A stretch of 64,000 nucleotides of DNA from Rhodopseudomonas palustris (GTDB taxonomy: Bacteria; Pseudomonadota; Alphaproteobacteria; Rhizobiales; Xanthobacteraceae). Of the stretch, positions 1 through 11,273 are shown piece after piece. Location: positions 1-64,000 of the forward strand of contig NZ_QYYD01000015.1 in NCBI RefSeq assembly GCF_003591005.1, read 5' to 3'. The position numbers and the translations under genes are program-made. How positions within the stretch are numbered: the first letter of the stretch is position 1; each line of letters starts with the position of its first letter. The notes below the pieces were generated by a model, which was not told where the DNA came from, ran no database searches, and saw nothing but the letters and a program-made list of their open reading frames with translations.

Positions 1-334
1 AAACCTCTCCCCCGGGGGTGTTTTTAAAATCTTCCCCATCATGCGCGTTTTTATTTCTGGGCTCTTATACTCCAACCCGCCGATCACAAAAACCATCGGG
101 CGGCGCTCAATTCCCCGGGCCCCCTTTTCGTTGACCGGATGCGTCCGGCATCGCTTGCCGGGCACTTCATGAGGTGAAGCGCTATCGCTCCCTTCACAAC
201 CGTTGAGTCCTCATTGTGAGAGCTCGGCCGTAAATGCGCCCTTAAAATCAGGCACTTTCCTATCCCCCCGTCATGCCCAGCCTTGTGCCGGGCATGACGG
301 GGTCTGTTAGCAATCAAGCGGAGGAATTTGCCGC
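1..334. other. intergenic edge with repeat-derived hairpin
   Basis: No gene is supported. The first 120 bases are unusually AT-rich and full of homopolymer runs compared with the rest of the window. From about 175 on there are pieces of dispersed repeats: a GAAGCGCTATCG / GAGTCCTCAT element also found near 18510 and 40570, then a segment (231-302) ending in the hairpin CCCCGTCATGCCC...GGGCATGACGGGG (267-302). The hairpin lies just downstream of malate synthase and may act as its terminator. Confidence 0.6.
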
Positions 335-2605
<2,271 letters not shown>

Positions 2606-2657
2606 TTAGCGCCAAAGCCGCGGGTATTGGAAGGGGCCCGCCGTCCGGCGCGGGCTC

Positions 2658-3539
2658 TCAGGGGGCCGGATGCTCGTCCGCCGCCAGCCGCTCCAGCACG
2701 ATCTTGAGCAGGATCGTCAGTAGCGCCACGGCCGTCAGCGTGGTCGCGGCCGCGAACGCGCCTGCGACATTATAATCTTGGTACAGCAGCTCGATTTGCA
2801 GCGGCAATGTGGTGGTCTGGCCGCGGATGTTGCCGGATACCACTGAGACTGCACCGAATTCGCCCAGCACGCGGGCGTTGCACAGGATCGCGCCGTACAG
2901 CACCGCCCAGCGGATATTCGGCAGCGTGACACGCAGGAAGGTGGCGAAGCCGCCCGCGCCGAGCGTCACGGCGGCTTCCTCCTCGTCGGTGCCCTGCACC
3001 TGCATCAGCGGGATCAACTCACGGGCCACATAGGGTGCAGTGACGAACATGCTGGCCAGCACAATCCCCGGCAGCGCGAACATCACCTTGAGGCCCAGAT
3101 AATCGAGCAGCGGCCCGAACAGCCCCTGGGTGCCATAGACGAACAGATAGGCGACACCCGCGACGATCGGCGAGATCGAATAGGGCAACTCGATCAGCGC
3201 AATCAGTAGCGTTCGGCCGGGGAAATCGAATTTGCTGACGGTCCAGGCCGCGGCGAGTCCGAACACGATGTTCACCGGCACCACGATCAGCGCGGTGATC
3301 GTGGTCAGCCACATCGCGTGAAGCGTGCCGGGATCGCCGAGGTTGCGCACAAACACGCCGATGCCCTGCGCGAAGGCCGAGCTGAGGATCACCGCCAGCG
3401 GTGCCACCAGGATGAACAGCGTGATCACGCCGACGATGCCGAGCACGGCCAGCCGGGTCACCGGACCGGCGCCGACCGGCGTGACCATCCAGTCTTTTTT
3501 CTGCTGCGGCGCCTTGGGAGATGCGGGTGCTTTGCTCAT
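2658..3539 (-). CDS. cysW: sulfate ABC transporter permease CysW
   Basis: Inner-membrane permease of the sulfate/thiosulfate importer. The 293 residues carry about six membrane segments and the ABC-permease cytoplasmic loop (EEEAAVTLGAGG, about residue 200) that contacts the ATPase. The ATG shares one base with the cysT stop (TGATG), so the two are almost certainly translationally coupled; an in-frame start 36 bases upstream would overlap cysT more and is less likely. No cysA ATPase gene follows, which is unusual for a cysTWA operon; the next gene is malate synthase. Confidence 0.95.
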   Translation of the reverse strand: MSKAPASPKAPQQKKDWMVTPVGAGPVTRLAVLGIVGVITLFILVAPLAVILSSAFAQGIGVFVRNLGDPGTLHAMWLTTITALIVVPVNIVFGLAAAWTVSKFDFPGRTLLIALIELPYSISPIVAGVAYLFVYGTQGLFGPLLDYLGLKVMFALPGIVLASMFVTAPYVARELIPLMQVQGTDEEEAAVTLGAGGFATFLRVTLPNIRWAVLYGAILCNARVLGEFGAVSVVSGNIRGQTTTLPLQIELLYQDYNVAGAFAAATTLTAVALLTILLKIVLERLAADEHPAP

Positions 3540-4366
3540 CACACGCCTCCACGGCCGAGATAACGCAGCTGCCAAGCCTGCACCGCGTTGGTGACCAGCA
3601 GCATCGTGAATGCCATCGCCAGCATCACCACGGCGATCGTCGCGGCGGCCGGGTAGTCGTATTCCTCGAGCCGGATGAAGGCGAGCAGCGCGACGATCTC
3701 GGTCTTCATCGGCTGATTTCCGGCGATGAAGATCACCGCGCCGAACTCGCCGAGGCTGCGCGCGAACGCCAGCGAGCAGCCCGCGAGCAGCGCCGGGAAG
3801 ATCGACGGAAAGATGATCTTGGCGAGTATCTGCAGGTCATTTGCGCCGAGGGAACGGCTGGCTTCTTCGACGTCGGTGCCGAGATCCTCGATCACCGGCT
3901 GCACGGTGCGCACCACGAACGGGATGCTGGTGAATGCCATGGCGATGGCGATGCCGAGCGGCGTGTAGACCACGCTGAACCCGAGCGGCTCCAGCACGCT
4001 GCCGAACCAGCCGGTCTTGGAAAACAGTGCAGTGAGGGCAAGGCCCGCGACAGCGGTCGGAAGCGCGAACGGCACGTCGACCAGCGCGTCGAGCACGCGC
4101 TTGCCCGGGAACGTATAACGCGCCAGCACCCAGGCCAGCAGCGTGCCGTAGATTGCGTTGAAGATCGTCGCCGCCAGCGCCATCGTCACCGTCAGCCGGA
4201 TCGCCGCCAGCGTCCGCGGCGACGACAGAATCGCCCACAGTTGCGCCGCGCCGATATCCGACGCCTTCAGGATCAACGCCGCCAGCGGCAGCAGCACGAT
4301 CACGCCGAGATAAAGGAGCGTGATGCCGAGGCTGAGGCCGAAACCGGGGATGACGCTGCGTCGCAA
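3539..4366 (-). CDS. cysT: sulfate ABC transporter permease CysT
   Basis: Partner permease (CysT/CysU) of CysW; 275 residues, the usual length. It begins with a membrane segment (ITLLYLGVIVLLPLAALIL) and has the EAA-type loop EEASRSLGANDLQ near residue 165 for ATPase contact. It overlaps cysW by one base. About 310 bases of palindromic repeats separate it from sbp upstream, so the sulfate-binding protein and the permeases may be expressed from one long message with hairpins between them. Confidence 0.95.
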   Translation of the reverse strand: MRRSVIPGFGLSLGITLLYLGVIVLLPLAALILKASDIGAAQLWAILSSPRTLAAIRLTVTMALAATIFNAIYGTLLAWVLARYTFPGKRVLDALVDVPFALPTAVAGLALTALFSKTGWFGSVLEPLGFSVVYTPLGIAIAMAFTSIPFVVRTVQPVIEDLGTDVEEASRSLGANDLQILAKIIFPSIFPALLAGCSLAFARSLGEFGAVIFIAGNQPMKTEIVALLAFIRLEEYDYPAAATIAVVMLAMAFTMLLVTNAVQAWQLRYLGRGGV

Positions 4367-4674
4367 GGTGGGGATCCGGTGGATGAGGACAGATAAGAGA
4401 TAGGACGGTCAAGAATCGTGCGGAGATCGATCCGTCATTGCGAGGAGCAAAGCGACGAAGCAATCCAGATGCCCAATGCTCGGAGCCTCTGGATTGCTTC
4501 GCTTCGCTCGCAATGACGAACAGAACTCGCGTTCGTCATTCCGGGATGCGCGCTCTTGCGCGCAGGCCCGGAATCCATACTCCCGGCGGTGGTTATGGAT
4601 TCCGGGCTCGCGCTTCGCGCGCCCCGGAATGACGAACTTGGTTGCAGTGCTCGAAGCGCAGCGTCCGATATAGC
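4367..4674. repeat. two palindromic repeat cassettes between cysT and sbp
   Basis: The whole gap is repeat sequence. 4433-4518 is an imperfect palindrome beginning CGTCATTGCGAGGAGC and ending GCTCGCAATGACG; other copies lie at 22742-22897 and 44393-44475. 4531-4637 is a second, different palindrome running GTTCGTCATTCCGGG ... CCCCGGAATGACGAAC. Both would fold into long hairpins in the transcript between sbp and cysT. Confidence 0.85.
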
Positions 4675-5682
4675 TCACCGCCCGCCGAACAGCTGGTCCA
4701 GCTTCGCACCCGAGGCCAGGTGTTCGGCGTTCAGCTTGTCCCAGCCGCCGAACTCGTCCTCGACGCGATACAGCTTCACCTCGGGGAATTTGTCCTTGAA
4801 TTTCTCGATCACCGCCTTGTCGTGGACGCGGTTGTAGGCCTTGGCCAGGATGGTCTGGCCTTCCGGCGAGTACAGATATTCGAGATAAGCCGTCGCCAGC
4901 GCGCGGGTGCCGTGCTTGTCGGCGTATTTGTCGACAACGCTGACCGGGAATTCGGCCAGCACGCTGGTCGGCGGCACCACCACTTGATACTTGTCAGCGC
5001 CGGCGAGATCGCGGATCGCGCTGGTCTCGGCCTCGAAGGTGATCAGCACGTCGCCGGTCTGGCGCTCGACGAAGGTCGTCGTCGCGGCGCGGCCGCCGGT
5101 GTCGAACACCGGAACGTTGGCGAACAGCTTCTTGACGAAGGCATCGGCTTCGGCCTCGCTACCGTATTTGTGCTTCGCGAAGGCGTAGGCGGCGAGGTAC
5201 GTGTAGCGGGCGTTGCCCGAGGTCTTGGGGTTCGGGAAGATCACCTTGACGTCCGGCTTCACCAGATCGTCCCAGTCCTTGATGCCCTTCGGATTGCCGG
5301 CCCGCACCAGGAACGCCGGCAGCGAGTAGTAGGGCGACGAGTTATTGGGCAGCCGCTTGGCCCAGTCGGCCGGGATCAGCTTGCCCTTGTCGTGCAGCAC
5401 CTGGACGTCGGTAACCTGATTGAAGGTGACGACGTCGGCCTCTAGCCCCTCGAGGATCGACCGCGCCTGCCGCGACGAGCCGCCATGCGACTGGTTGATG
5501 GTGATGTCCTGGCCGGTCTTCTGCTTCCAATGCGGAACGAACGCGGCGTTGATCTCGACATAGAGTTCCCGCGCGATGTCGTACGAGACATTGAGCAGCG
5601 TGGTGGGCGTCTGCGCCTGGGCCGGCAATGCGGTCGCGAAAGCACCAAGGCCGGCGAGCAGGGCGAGGGCGAAGCGGTTCAC
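4675..5682 (-). CDS. sbp: sulfate-binding periplasmic protein
   Basis: Periplasmic solute-binding protein that delivers sulfate to CysTW. 335 residues with a Sec signal peptide; cleavage is likely after AQA at residue 23. Family stretches include NQSHGGSSRQA, PNPKTSGNARYTYLAAYA and VFDTGGRAATTTF. The start is GTG at 5682, six bases downstream of a strong AAGGAG ribosome-binding site. It diverges from cysG across a 334-base regulatory gap. Sbp versus the thiosulfate-binding CysP cannot be told from sequence alone. Confidence 0.93.
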   Translation of the reverse strand: MNRFALALLAGLGAFATALPAQAQTPTTLLNVSYDIARELYVEINAAFVPHWKQKTGQDITINQSHGGSSRQARSILEGLEADVVTFNQVTDVQVLHDKGKLIPADWAKRLPNNSSPYYSLPAFLVRAGNPKGIKDWDDLVKPDVKVIFPNPKTSGNARYTYLAAYAFAKHKYGSEAEADAFVKKLFANVPVFDTGGRAATTTFVERQTGDVLITFEAETSAIRDLAGADKYQVVVPPTSVLAEFPVSVVDKYADKHGTRALATAYLEYLYSPEGQTILAKAYNRVHDKAVIEKFKDKFPEVKLYRVEDEFGGWDKLNAEHLASGAKLDQLFGGR

Positions 5683-6016
5683 GAGAACTCCTTATTGCTG
5701 GTCTTGAATGCGGATCAGGCAGCGTGCTGCTCAATGCGTGAGCGTCGTCCTGCGAAAACGCAAGTTTCATGGTCAGATAGTCGAGATAACTACGCGTGTG
5801 AAGCGGGTGCCCCAGCAACGCGGACCGACTTTCAGCGTTCGGATCTGAAGGCGCTTGATGCGCGGAGAATGGTTGTCTCCGGTGGTGCGTCTCAGGGGAT
5901 GGAAATTCCCCACTGCGCCCTTGGCGCGCAAAGGATTGGTTTTCTTCCGGCGCGACTTGTAAGAATTCCACGTAGAAAATAATTCTGGCGGACCCGAAAG
6001 GGGCAACGGAGCAAGC
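5683..6016. promoter_or_regulatory. divergent sbp / cysG regulatory region
   Basis: This 334-base gap between two divergent sulfur operons must hold both promoters. The clearest element is a 25-base interrupted inverted repeat at 5962-5986 (AGAATT, 13 bases, AATTCT) ending 30 bases before the cysG start. That position suits an operator for a sulfur regulator such as CysB or an Rrf2 protein, but I cannot assign the family. I see no convincing open reading frame in the gap. Confidence 0.5.
5962..5986 (+). promoter_or_regulatory. interrupted inverted repeat before cysG
   Basis: AGAATT (5962-5967), 13 bases, AATTCT (5981-5986), ending 30 bases before the cysG ATG in an AT-rich island inside GC-rich DNA. 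A candidate operator for sulfur control; the binding protein is unknown. Confidence 0.45.
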
Positions 6017-7453
6017 ATGCGGTTTCTTCCGGTCTTTCTCGATCTCGCGGCAGGGCCAGTGATACTGGTCGGCGCTGGAGAGATGGCGCGTGCCAAATTG
6101 CGGCTGCTGCTGTCGGCCGGCGCGACGATCCGCTGCTACGCGGTCGACGGCGATCGTGAGCTGTCGGGCGTGAGCGACACCGATCGTGCCCGCATCAGCT
6201 TTGCCGACGGCGATCCGCTGCACGCCGATCTTCGCGGCGCGATTGCGCTGCTGTGCGCCGGCGCCGGCGATCTCGCCGCGCCGCTCGCGGCCCGGGCTCG
6301 CGAAGCCGGCGTGCCGGTGAACGTGATGGACGAGCTGTCGCATTCCACCTTCATTTTTCCGGCGATCGTCGATCGCGGCGATGTGGTGGTCGCGATCGGC
6401 ACCGGCGGGTCGTCGCCGGTGGTGGCGCGGCGCGTTCGTGAGATGATCGAAGCCGTGGTTCCGGCCCGGATCGGCGATCTCGCCGCGCTGATCGGGCGCT
6501 GGCGTCATCCGATGAAGGCGCGGCTGCCCGAGTTTCCGCTGCGCCGCCGGTTCTGGGAGCGTGTCGTCGACGGCCCGATCGGCGCCGCCGTGCTCGAAGG
6601 CCGTGGCGCCGATGCCGAGGATCAGCTGGGGGCGATCGCCGATCCGTCCGCATATGCGCGCGAATCCGCCACCGGCCATGCGGAAGGCCACGTCACGCTG
6701 GTCGGTGCCGGTCCCGGCGATCCCGATCTGTTGACCATCAAGGCGCTGCGCGCGCTGCAGGACGCCGACGTGGTGTTTTACGACGAGCTGGTGTCGTCCG
6801 AAATTCTCGACCGCATTCGCCGCGACGCTTCGCGCGTTCCGGTCGGCCGCCGCGTCAACAAGCCCGGCATCGGTCAGGACGCGATCAACAAGCTGCTGAT
6901 CGAAGCCGCGCAAGCCGGCCAGCGCGCCGTGCGCCTGAAGGGCGGCGATTCGTTCGTGTTCGGTCGCGGCGGCGAGGAAGTCGAAGCGCTGCGCGACGCC
7001 GGCGTGTCGTACTCGGTGGTGCCCGGCATCAGCGCCGGCTTCGGCGCCGCCGCGCAATTCGAGGTGCCGCTGACCTATCGGCACGAGGCGCTGCGCCTCA
7101 CCTTCCTCACTGCCCACAAAGCGACCGATGCCGAGGCGGTCGACTGGTCGGTGCTGACAGACGAGAAGATGACCGTGGTCGTCTATATGGGCATGAGCGC
7201 CGCACCGACGGTGCGCGCCGGCCTGCTGCAGGCCGGCCGTTCGCCGCGAACGCCGGTCGGTGTGTTCGCGCGCGTGACGCGGCCGGACTCCAAGGCCGCC
7301 GTCGGCGTGCTCGACGATCTGCCGGCGCTGGTCGGGCAGGTCGAAGGTGGCCCGGCCATTCTGGTGATCGGCGACGTCGTCGCGCATTCGGCGCCGTGGC
7401 GCCGGCAACAACTTCAGCAACTCGTTTCGACCTATCAGGTGGCCGCCGAATGA
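6017..7453 (+). CDS. cysG: siroheme synthase CysG (multifunctional)
   Basis: Makes siroheme, the cofactor of the sulfite reductase encoded two genes downstream. The 478 residues combine an N-terminal precorrin-2 dehydrogenase/ferrochelatase part (Rossmann motif VGAGEMARAKLRLL near residue 20) and a C-terminal uroporphyrinogen-III methyltransferase part starting about residue 215 (VTLVGAGPGDPDLLT; later RLKGGDSFVFGRGGEE and VVPGISAG). This is the full CysG fusion, not the separate CobA/MET8 forms. Its stop overlaps the start of the DUF2849 gene (ATGA). Confidence 0.96.
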   Translation: MRFLPVFLDLAAGPVILVGAGEMARAKLRLLLSAGATIRCYAVDGDRELSGVSDTDRARISFADGDPLHADLRGAIALLCAGAGDLAAPLAARAREAGVPVNVMDELSHSTFIFPAIVDRGDVVVAIGTGGSSPVVARRVREMIEAVVPARIGDLAALIGRWRHPMKARLPEFPLRRRFWERVVDGPIGAAVLEGRGADAEDQLGAIADPSAYARESATGHAEGHVTLVGAGPGDPDLLTIKALRALQDADVVFYDELVSSEILDRIRRDASRVPVGRRVNKPGIGQDAINKLLIEAAQAGQRAVRLKGGDSFVFGRGGEEVEALRDAGVSYSVVPGISAGFGAAAQFEVPLTYRHEALRLTFLTAHKATDAEAVDWSVLTDEKMTVVVYMGMSAAPTVRAGLLQAGRSPRTPVGVFARVTRPDSKAAVGVLDDLPALVGQVEGGPAILVIGDVVAHSAPWRRQQLQQLVSTYQVAAE

Positions 7454-7764
7454 CGTCTCCGCTGCAACAGAAAATCCGGATCACCGGCCCGTCGGTCGTG
7501 ACCGCCAACCGCACCTTCGACGGCATTGTGATCTACCGCACCGGCAAAGGCGGCTGGTCGACCGATCTGGCCGACGCCGCGATTGTGCGCGAGGTCGAGC
7601 CGGCGCGTGCGTTGCTCGCCGAAGCGGTCGCCGACGATGTCGGCGCGGTCGGTGCTTACATCGCTCCGGTGAAGATCGACGACGCCGGCACCATCATCCC
7701 CGGCAATCTGCGCGAACAAATCCGCAAGACCGGCCTGACTATCGCGCTGACCGCTCAGGCCTGA
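7450..7764 (+). CDS. DUF2849 family protein
   Basis: A 104-residue protein of unknown function, found in alphaproteobacteria mostly between cysG and cysI. The ATG at 7450 overlaps the cysG stop by four bases, giving tight coupling; an upstream in-frame start would lie inside cysG. No signal peptide or membrane segment is visible. Its fixed place between siroheme synthase and the siroheme enzyme suggests a helper role in sulfite reductase assembly or electron supply, which is inference from context only. Confidence 0.88.
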   Translation: MTSPLQQKIRITGPSVVTANRTFDGIVIYRTGKGGWSTDLADAAIVREVEPARALLAEAVADDVGAVGAYIAPVKIDDAGTIIPGNLREQIRKTGLTIALTAQA

Positions 7765-7777
7765 GGCTGTTTTTCCA

Positions 7778-9433
7778 ATGTATGTTTATGACGATCTCGA
7801 CCAGACGCTGGTCAACGAACGCGTCGCGGAGTTTCGCGATCAGGTGCAGCGCCGGCTGTCCGGAGAATTGACCGAGGACGAATTCAAGTCGCTGCGGCTG
7901 ATGAACGGCGTCTATCTGCAATTGCACGCCTACATGTTCCGCGTCGCCATCCCTTACGGCACGCTGTCGTCGGCGCAGCTGCGCAAGCTCGCCCATGTGG
8001 CGCGCAAATACGATCGCGGCTACGGCCACTTCACCACGCGGCAGAACATTCAGTTCAATTGGATTGCGCTGAAGGATCTGCCCGACGCGCTCGCCGATCT
8101 CGCCGAAGTGGGCATCCACGCGATGCAGACCTCGGGCAACTGCACCCGCAACGTCACCGCGGATCAATGGGCCGGCGTCGTGCCGGACGAGGTCGAAGAC
8201 CCGCGGGTCTGGGCTGAGATCCTGCGCCAGCACACCGCGCTGCATCCCGAGTTCTCGTTCCTGCCGCGCAAGTTCAAGTTCGCCATCACGGCGGCGGATC
8301 ATGATCGCGCGGCCATCAAGGTGCACGACATCGGCTTGCGCCTACGCAAGAACGACGCCGGCGAGACCGGCTTCGAGGTGCTGGTTGGCGGTGGTCTCGG
8401 CCGTTCGCCGTTCATCGCCAAGACTATCAAGCCGTTCGTCCCGGGCCGCGACATCCTCAGCTATGTCGAGGCGATCCTGCGCGTCTACAACCAGTTCGGC
8501 CGCCGCGACAACATCTACAAGGCGCGCATCAAGATCCTGGTGCACGAGCTCGGCATCGAGAAATTTGCCGCCGAGGTCGAGCAGACTTGGCGCGAGATCG
8601 CCGAAGGCCCGTTGACGCTCGACGACGAGATGATCGAGGAGATCCGCTCGCGCTTCGTCTATCCGGCCTATGAGACGCTGACCGACGATCCCGCCGAGCT
8701 GCGCGCGGCTTCGGCGGATGCGAAGTTCGAAGCGTGGCGCAAGAACTCGGTCGCGCCGCATCGCCAGCCCGGCTACGCGATCGTCACGCTGTCGCTGAAG
8801 CCGGTCGGGGGCCCGCCCGGCGACGCCACCGCCGAGCAGATGGATGCGATCGCCGACCTCGCCGACAAATACTCGTTCGGCGAGATCCGCGTCGGCCACG
8901 AGCAGAATCTGGCGCTGCCGCACGTCGCCCAGCGCGATCTGCCGGCGCTGTGGAGCGCGCTCGACGCGATCGGCGTCGCCACGCCGAACGTCAACCTGGT
9001 CAGCGACATCATCGCCTGCCCGGGGCTCGATTACTGCTCGCTCGCCAATGCCCGTTCGATCCCGATCGCGCAGGAGCTGACGCGGCGCTTCGCCAATCAC
9101 GAGACCGCCAATCTGATCGGCCGGCTGCACGTCAACATCTCCGGCTGCATCAACGCCTGCGGCCATCACCACGTCGGCCACATCGGCATTCTCGGCGTCG
9201 AGAAGAACGATCAGGAAGTCTATCAGATCACCATCGGCGGCCGCGCCGACGAGCACGCCAAGCTCGGCGAGCTGATCGGCCCCGCGGTGCCGTATGCAGA
9301 GGTCGCGGACGTGGTCGAGGATATCGTCGAGGCCTATCTGGCGCTGCGCGAGCGGCCGGAGGAGCTGTTCGTCGATACCGTCAAGCGGCTCGGAGTGGAG
9401 CCTTTCAAGGAGCGCGTCTATGCCACTCGTTAA
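7778..9433 (+). CDS. cysI: assimilatory sulfite reductase (siroheme/4Fe-4S)
   Basis: Six-electron reduction of sulfite to sulfide (nitrite is the alternative substrate of this fold). 551 residues with two repeats of the nitrite/sulfite reductase half-domain. The siroheme/4Fe-4S cysteines are visible as CPGLDYC at about residues 413-419 and CINAC at about 456-460 (followed by GHHHVGHIGI). It starts 14 bases after DUF2849 and overlaps the DUF934 gene by 14 bases. A nitrite role is possible, but cysG, DUF934 and the sulfate genes next door favour sulfite. The electron donor (CysJ or ferredoxin) is not in the window. Confidence 0.93.
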   Translation: MYVYDDLDQTLVNERVAEFRDQVQRRLSGELTEDEFKSLRLMNGVYLQLHAYMFRVAIPYGTLSSAQLRKLAHVARKYDRGYGHFTTRQNIQFNWIALKDLPDALADLAEVGIHAMQTSGNCTRNVTADQWAGVVPDEVEDPRVWAEILRQHTALHPEFSFLPRKFKFAITAADHDRAAIKVHDIGLRLRKNDAGETGFEVLVGGGLGRSPFIAKTIKPFVPGRDILSYVEAILRVYNQFGRRDNIYKARIKILVHELGIEKFAAEVEQTWREIAEGPLTLDDEMIEEIRSRFVYPAYETLTDDPAELRAASADAKFEAWRKNSVAPHRQPGYAIVTLSLKPVGGPPGDATAEQMDAIADLADKYSFGEIRVGHEQNLALPHVAQRDLPALWSALDAIGVATPNVNLVSDIIACPGLDYCSLANARSIPIAQELTRRFANHETANLIGRLHVNISGCINACGHHHVGHIGILGVEKNDQEVYQITIGGRADEHAKLGELIGPAVPYAEVADVVEDIVEAYLALRERPEELFVDTVKRLGVEPFKERVYATR

Positions 9434-9929
9434 GAACGCGCAGATCGTTGCCGATGAGTTCGTGACCGTTGCGGACGACGCCGAGCTGCCGGCCGACGGT
9501 GCCGTGCTGGTATCCGCGACGCGCTTTGTCGCCGATGCGGAGACGCTGACCAGGAGCAATCGCCCGCTCGGCGTCGCCTGGCCGAACAACCGCGACGTCG
9601 CCGAGCTCAAGCCGTGGCTCGACCGGCTGGCGCTGATCACGCTGGTGTTTCCCACCTTCAGGGATGGCCGCGCCCACAGCCAGGCGCGCCGGCTGCGCGA
9701 GATCTACGGTTATCGCGGCGAATTGCGCGCGACCGGGCAGGTGCTGCGCGACCAGTTCACCTTTCTGGTGCGCAATGGTTTCGACTCGTTCGACGCCAAG
9801 AAGGAATCCGACGCTCACGCCTTCCGCGAGGCGACGCATCGCTACACCGAATTCTATCAGCCGACCGGCGACGGCCACCTCAGCGCGCTGCAACTCCGCA
9901 AGCAGCGCCACAAGGCGGCGACGACGTAG
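9420..9929 (+). CDS. DUF934 family protein of the cys operon
   Basis: 169 residues of unknown function, normally encoded between cysI and cysH. The ATG at 9420 lies inside the end of cysI (14-base overlap), so it is translationally coupled; an in-frame start at 9294 would run far into cysI and was rejected. Conserved-looking core: PTFRDGRAHSQARRLRE and RATGQVLRDQFTFLVRNGFD. In related genomes cysH follows, but here the operon ends in palindromic repeats. Confidence 0.9.
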   Translation: MPLVKNAQIVADEFVTVADDAELPADGAVLVSATRFVADAETLTRSNRPLGVAWPNNRDVAELKPWLDRLALITLVFPTFRDGRAHSQARRLREIYGYRGELRATGQVLRDQFTFLVRNGFDSFDAKKESDAHAFREATHRYTEFYQPTGDGHLSALQLRKQRHKAATT

Positions 9930-10234
9930 CATCCTCGAGCCGAGCAGGGCCTAACCTCTCCCCGCGCGCGGGGAGAGGTCGATCTGGCTGAGCGCAGCGA
10001 AGCCAGGTCGGGTGAGGGGCGCCTCAACGAGCCTGAGCGGCCGGGTTGCTTAAGACTGATGATGATCGAGGATTGGCGCTCGGCCTTGTGGAGACGCCCC
10101 CTCATCCCACCCTTCTCCCCGCGCGCGGGGAGAAGGAGCAGGCCGTGCTTGGGACATCGTCTCACATCAACAGCCACCTGTTGCTTCCTCTTTGACCTTG
10201 CTTTGGCGCGGAGCTTGCCTTTTTCTCCGCCGCC
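9930..10234. repeat. paired CTCTCCCCGCGCGCGGGGAGAG palindromes
   Basis: A composite repeat (9955-10136) holds two nearly identical GC-rich palindromes, CCTCTCCCCGCGCGCGGGGAGAGG near the left end and CTTCTCCCCGCGCGCGGGGAGAAG near the right end, about 130 bases apart. A relative lies at 13045-13177. It closes the cysG operon and may serve as its terminator. Nothing else is visible before glsA. Confidence 0.8.
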
Positions 10235-11170
10235 ATGAACGCCTCACACCTCGACCAAGTCGTCGCCGAGATCGCCGGCGAGATGGCGAACCGCGCCGAC
10301 CGTGGCGAGGTCGCGAGCTACATTCCTGAACTGGCGAACGTCGATCCGCAGCGCTTCGGCCTCGTCGTCATCGACGCCGACGGCCATGTCGCGGCAGGCG
10401 GTGACGCCAACGTGCCGTTCTCGATCCAGAGCATCTCGAAGGTGTTCACGCTGACGCTGGCGCTCGGCAAATCCGGCGATCGGGTGTGGCGGCGGGTCGG
10501 GCGTGAGCCCTCAGGTTCGGCGTTCAACTCGATCGTCCAGCTCGAGCGTGAGCGCGGCATCCCGCGCAACCCTTTCATCAACGCCGGCGCGATCGCCGTC
10601 ACCGACCTGATCCTGTCCGGGCATCAGCCGCGCGAGGCACTCGGCGAGATCCTGCGCTTCATGCAATTTCTCGCCGGAGACGACAGCATCGTCATCGACG
10701 AGGCGGTCGCTGCCTCCGAGCAACGTACCGGCTTCCGCAATGCGGCGCTGGCCAATTACATGAAGTCGTTCGGCGTGCTGGACAATCCGGTCGAATACAC
10801 GCTCGGCGTCTATTTCCATCATTGCGCGATCGCGATGAGCTGCCGGCAGCTGGCCATGGCCGGGCGCTTCCTCGCCCATAACGGCCGCAATCCGACGACG
10901 GGGCACAATGTGGTGTCACCCCAGCGTGCCCGCCGCATCAACGCGCTGATGCTGACCTGCGGGCATTACGACGGCTCGGGCGAATTCGCCTATCGGGTCG
11001 GTCTCCCCGGCAAGAGCGGGGTTGGGGGTGGGGTGCTGGCGGTGGCGCCGGGAAAAGCCTCGATCGCGGTGTGGGCGCCCGGGCTCGATGCCGCAGGCAA
11101 TTCACATCTTGGCCGGATCGCGCTGGAAGCGCTGACCAAGCGGCTCGGCTGGTCGATTTTCGGCGTCTGA
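10235..11170 (+). CDS. glsA: glutaminase (serine-dependent beta-lactamase-like fold)
   Basis: Hydrolyses glutamine to glutamate and ammonia in the cytosol. 311 residues, the usual bacterial GlsA length, with the active-site motif [16 protein letters not shown] (Ser-x-x-Lys, about residues 67-70), the segment [14 protein letters not shown] and the C-terminal [15 protein letters not shown]. The ATG at 10235 has no strong ribosome-binding site. It sits beside the glutamine synthetase II region, so both glutamine breakdown and synthesis are encoded together. Confidence 0.95.
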   Translation: MNASHLDQVVAEIAGEMANRADRGEVASYIPELANVDPQRFGLVVIDADGHVAAGGDANVPFSIQSISKVFTLTLALGKSGDRVWRRVGREPSGSAFNSIVQLERERGIPRNPFINAGAIAVTDLILSGHQPREALGEILRFMQFLAGDDSIVIDEAVAASEQRTGFRNAALANYMKSFGVLDNPVEYTLGVYFHHCAIAMSCRQLAMAGRFLAHNGRNPTTGHNVVSPQRARRINALMLTCGHYDGSGEFAYRVGLPGKSGVGGGVLAVAPGKASIAVWAPGLDAAGNSHLGRIALEALTKRLGWSIFGV

Positions 11171-11195
11171 GGGCGGCCCGGCGCTCCGGGCAAAA

Positions 11196-11229
11196 CAAAG
11201 GGCCGAAACGTTTGCACGTCGGCCCTTTG
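11196..11229. terminator. hairpin terminator after glsA
   Basis: Perfect 11-base stem: CAAAGGGCCGA (11196-11206), a 12-base loop, then TCGGCCCTTTG (11219-11229). It lies between the ends of the convergent genes glsA and the GstI-like gene and has A and T runs at both ends, so it could stop transcripts from both sides. Confidence 0.75.
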
Positions 11230-11273
11230 CTAGATCTCGATGGTGTCGCCCTGAGGCGGTCTCGGGTCGGGGG

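Noticed and set aside
5773-6096. Small minus-strand frame in the sbp/cysG gap
   Set aside because: No ribosome-binding site, no family features, and it covers the probable promoter.
5342-7420. 692-codon open frame antisense to cysG and sbp
   Set aside because: His/Arg-rich composition typical of GC-driven antisense frames; it spans two well-supported genes.
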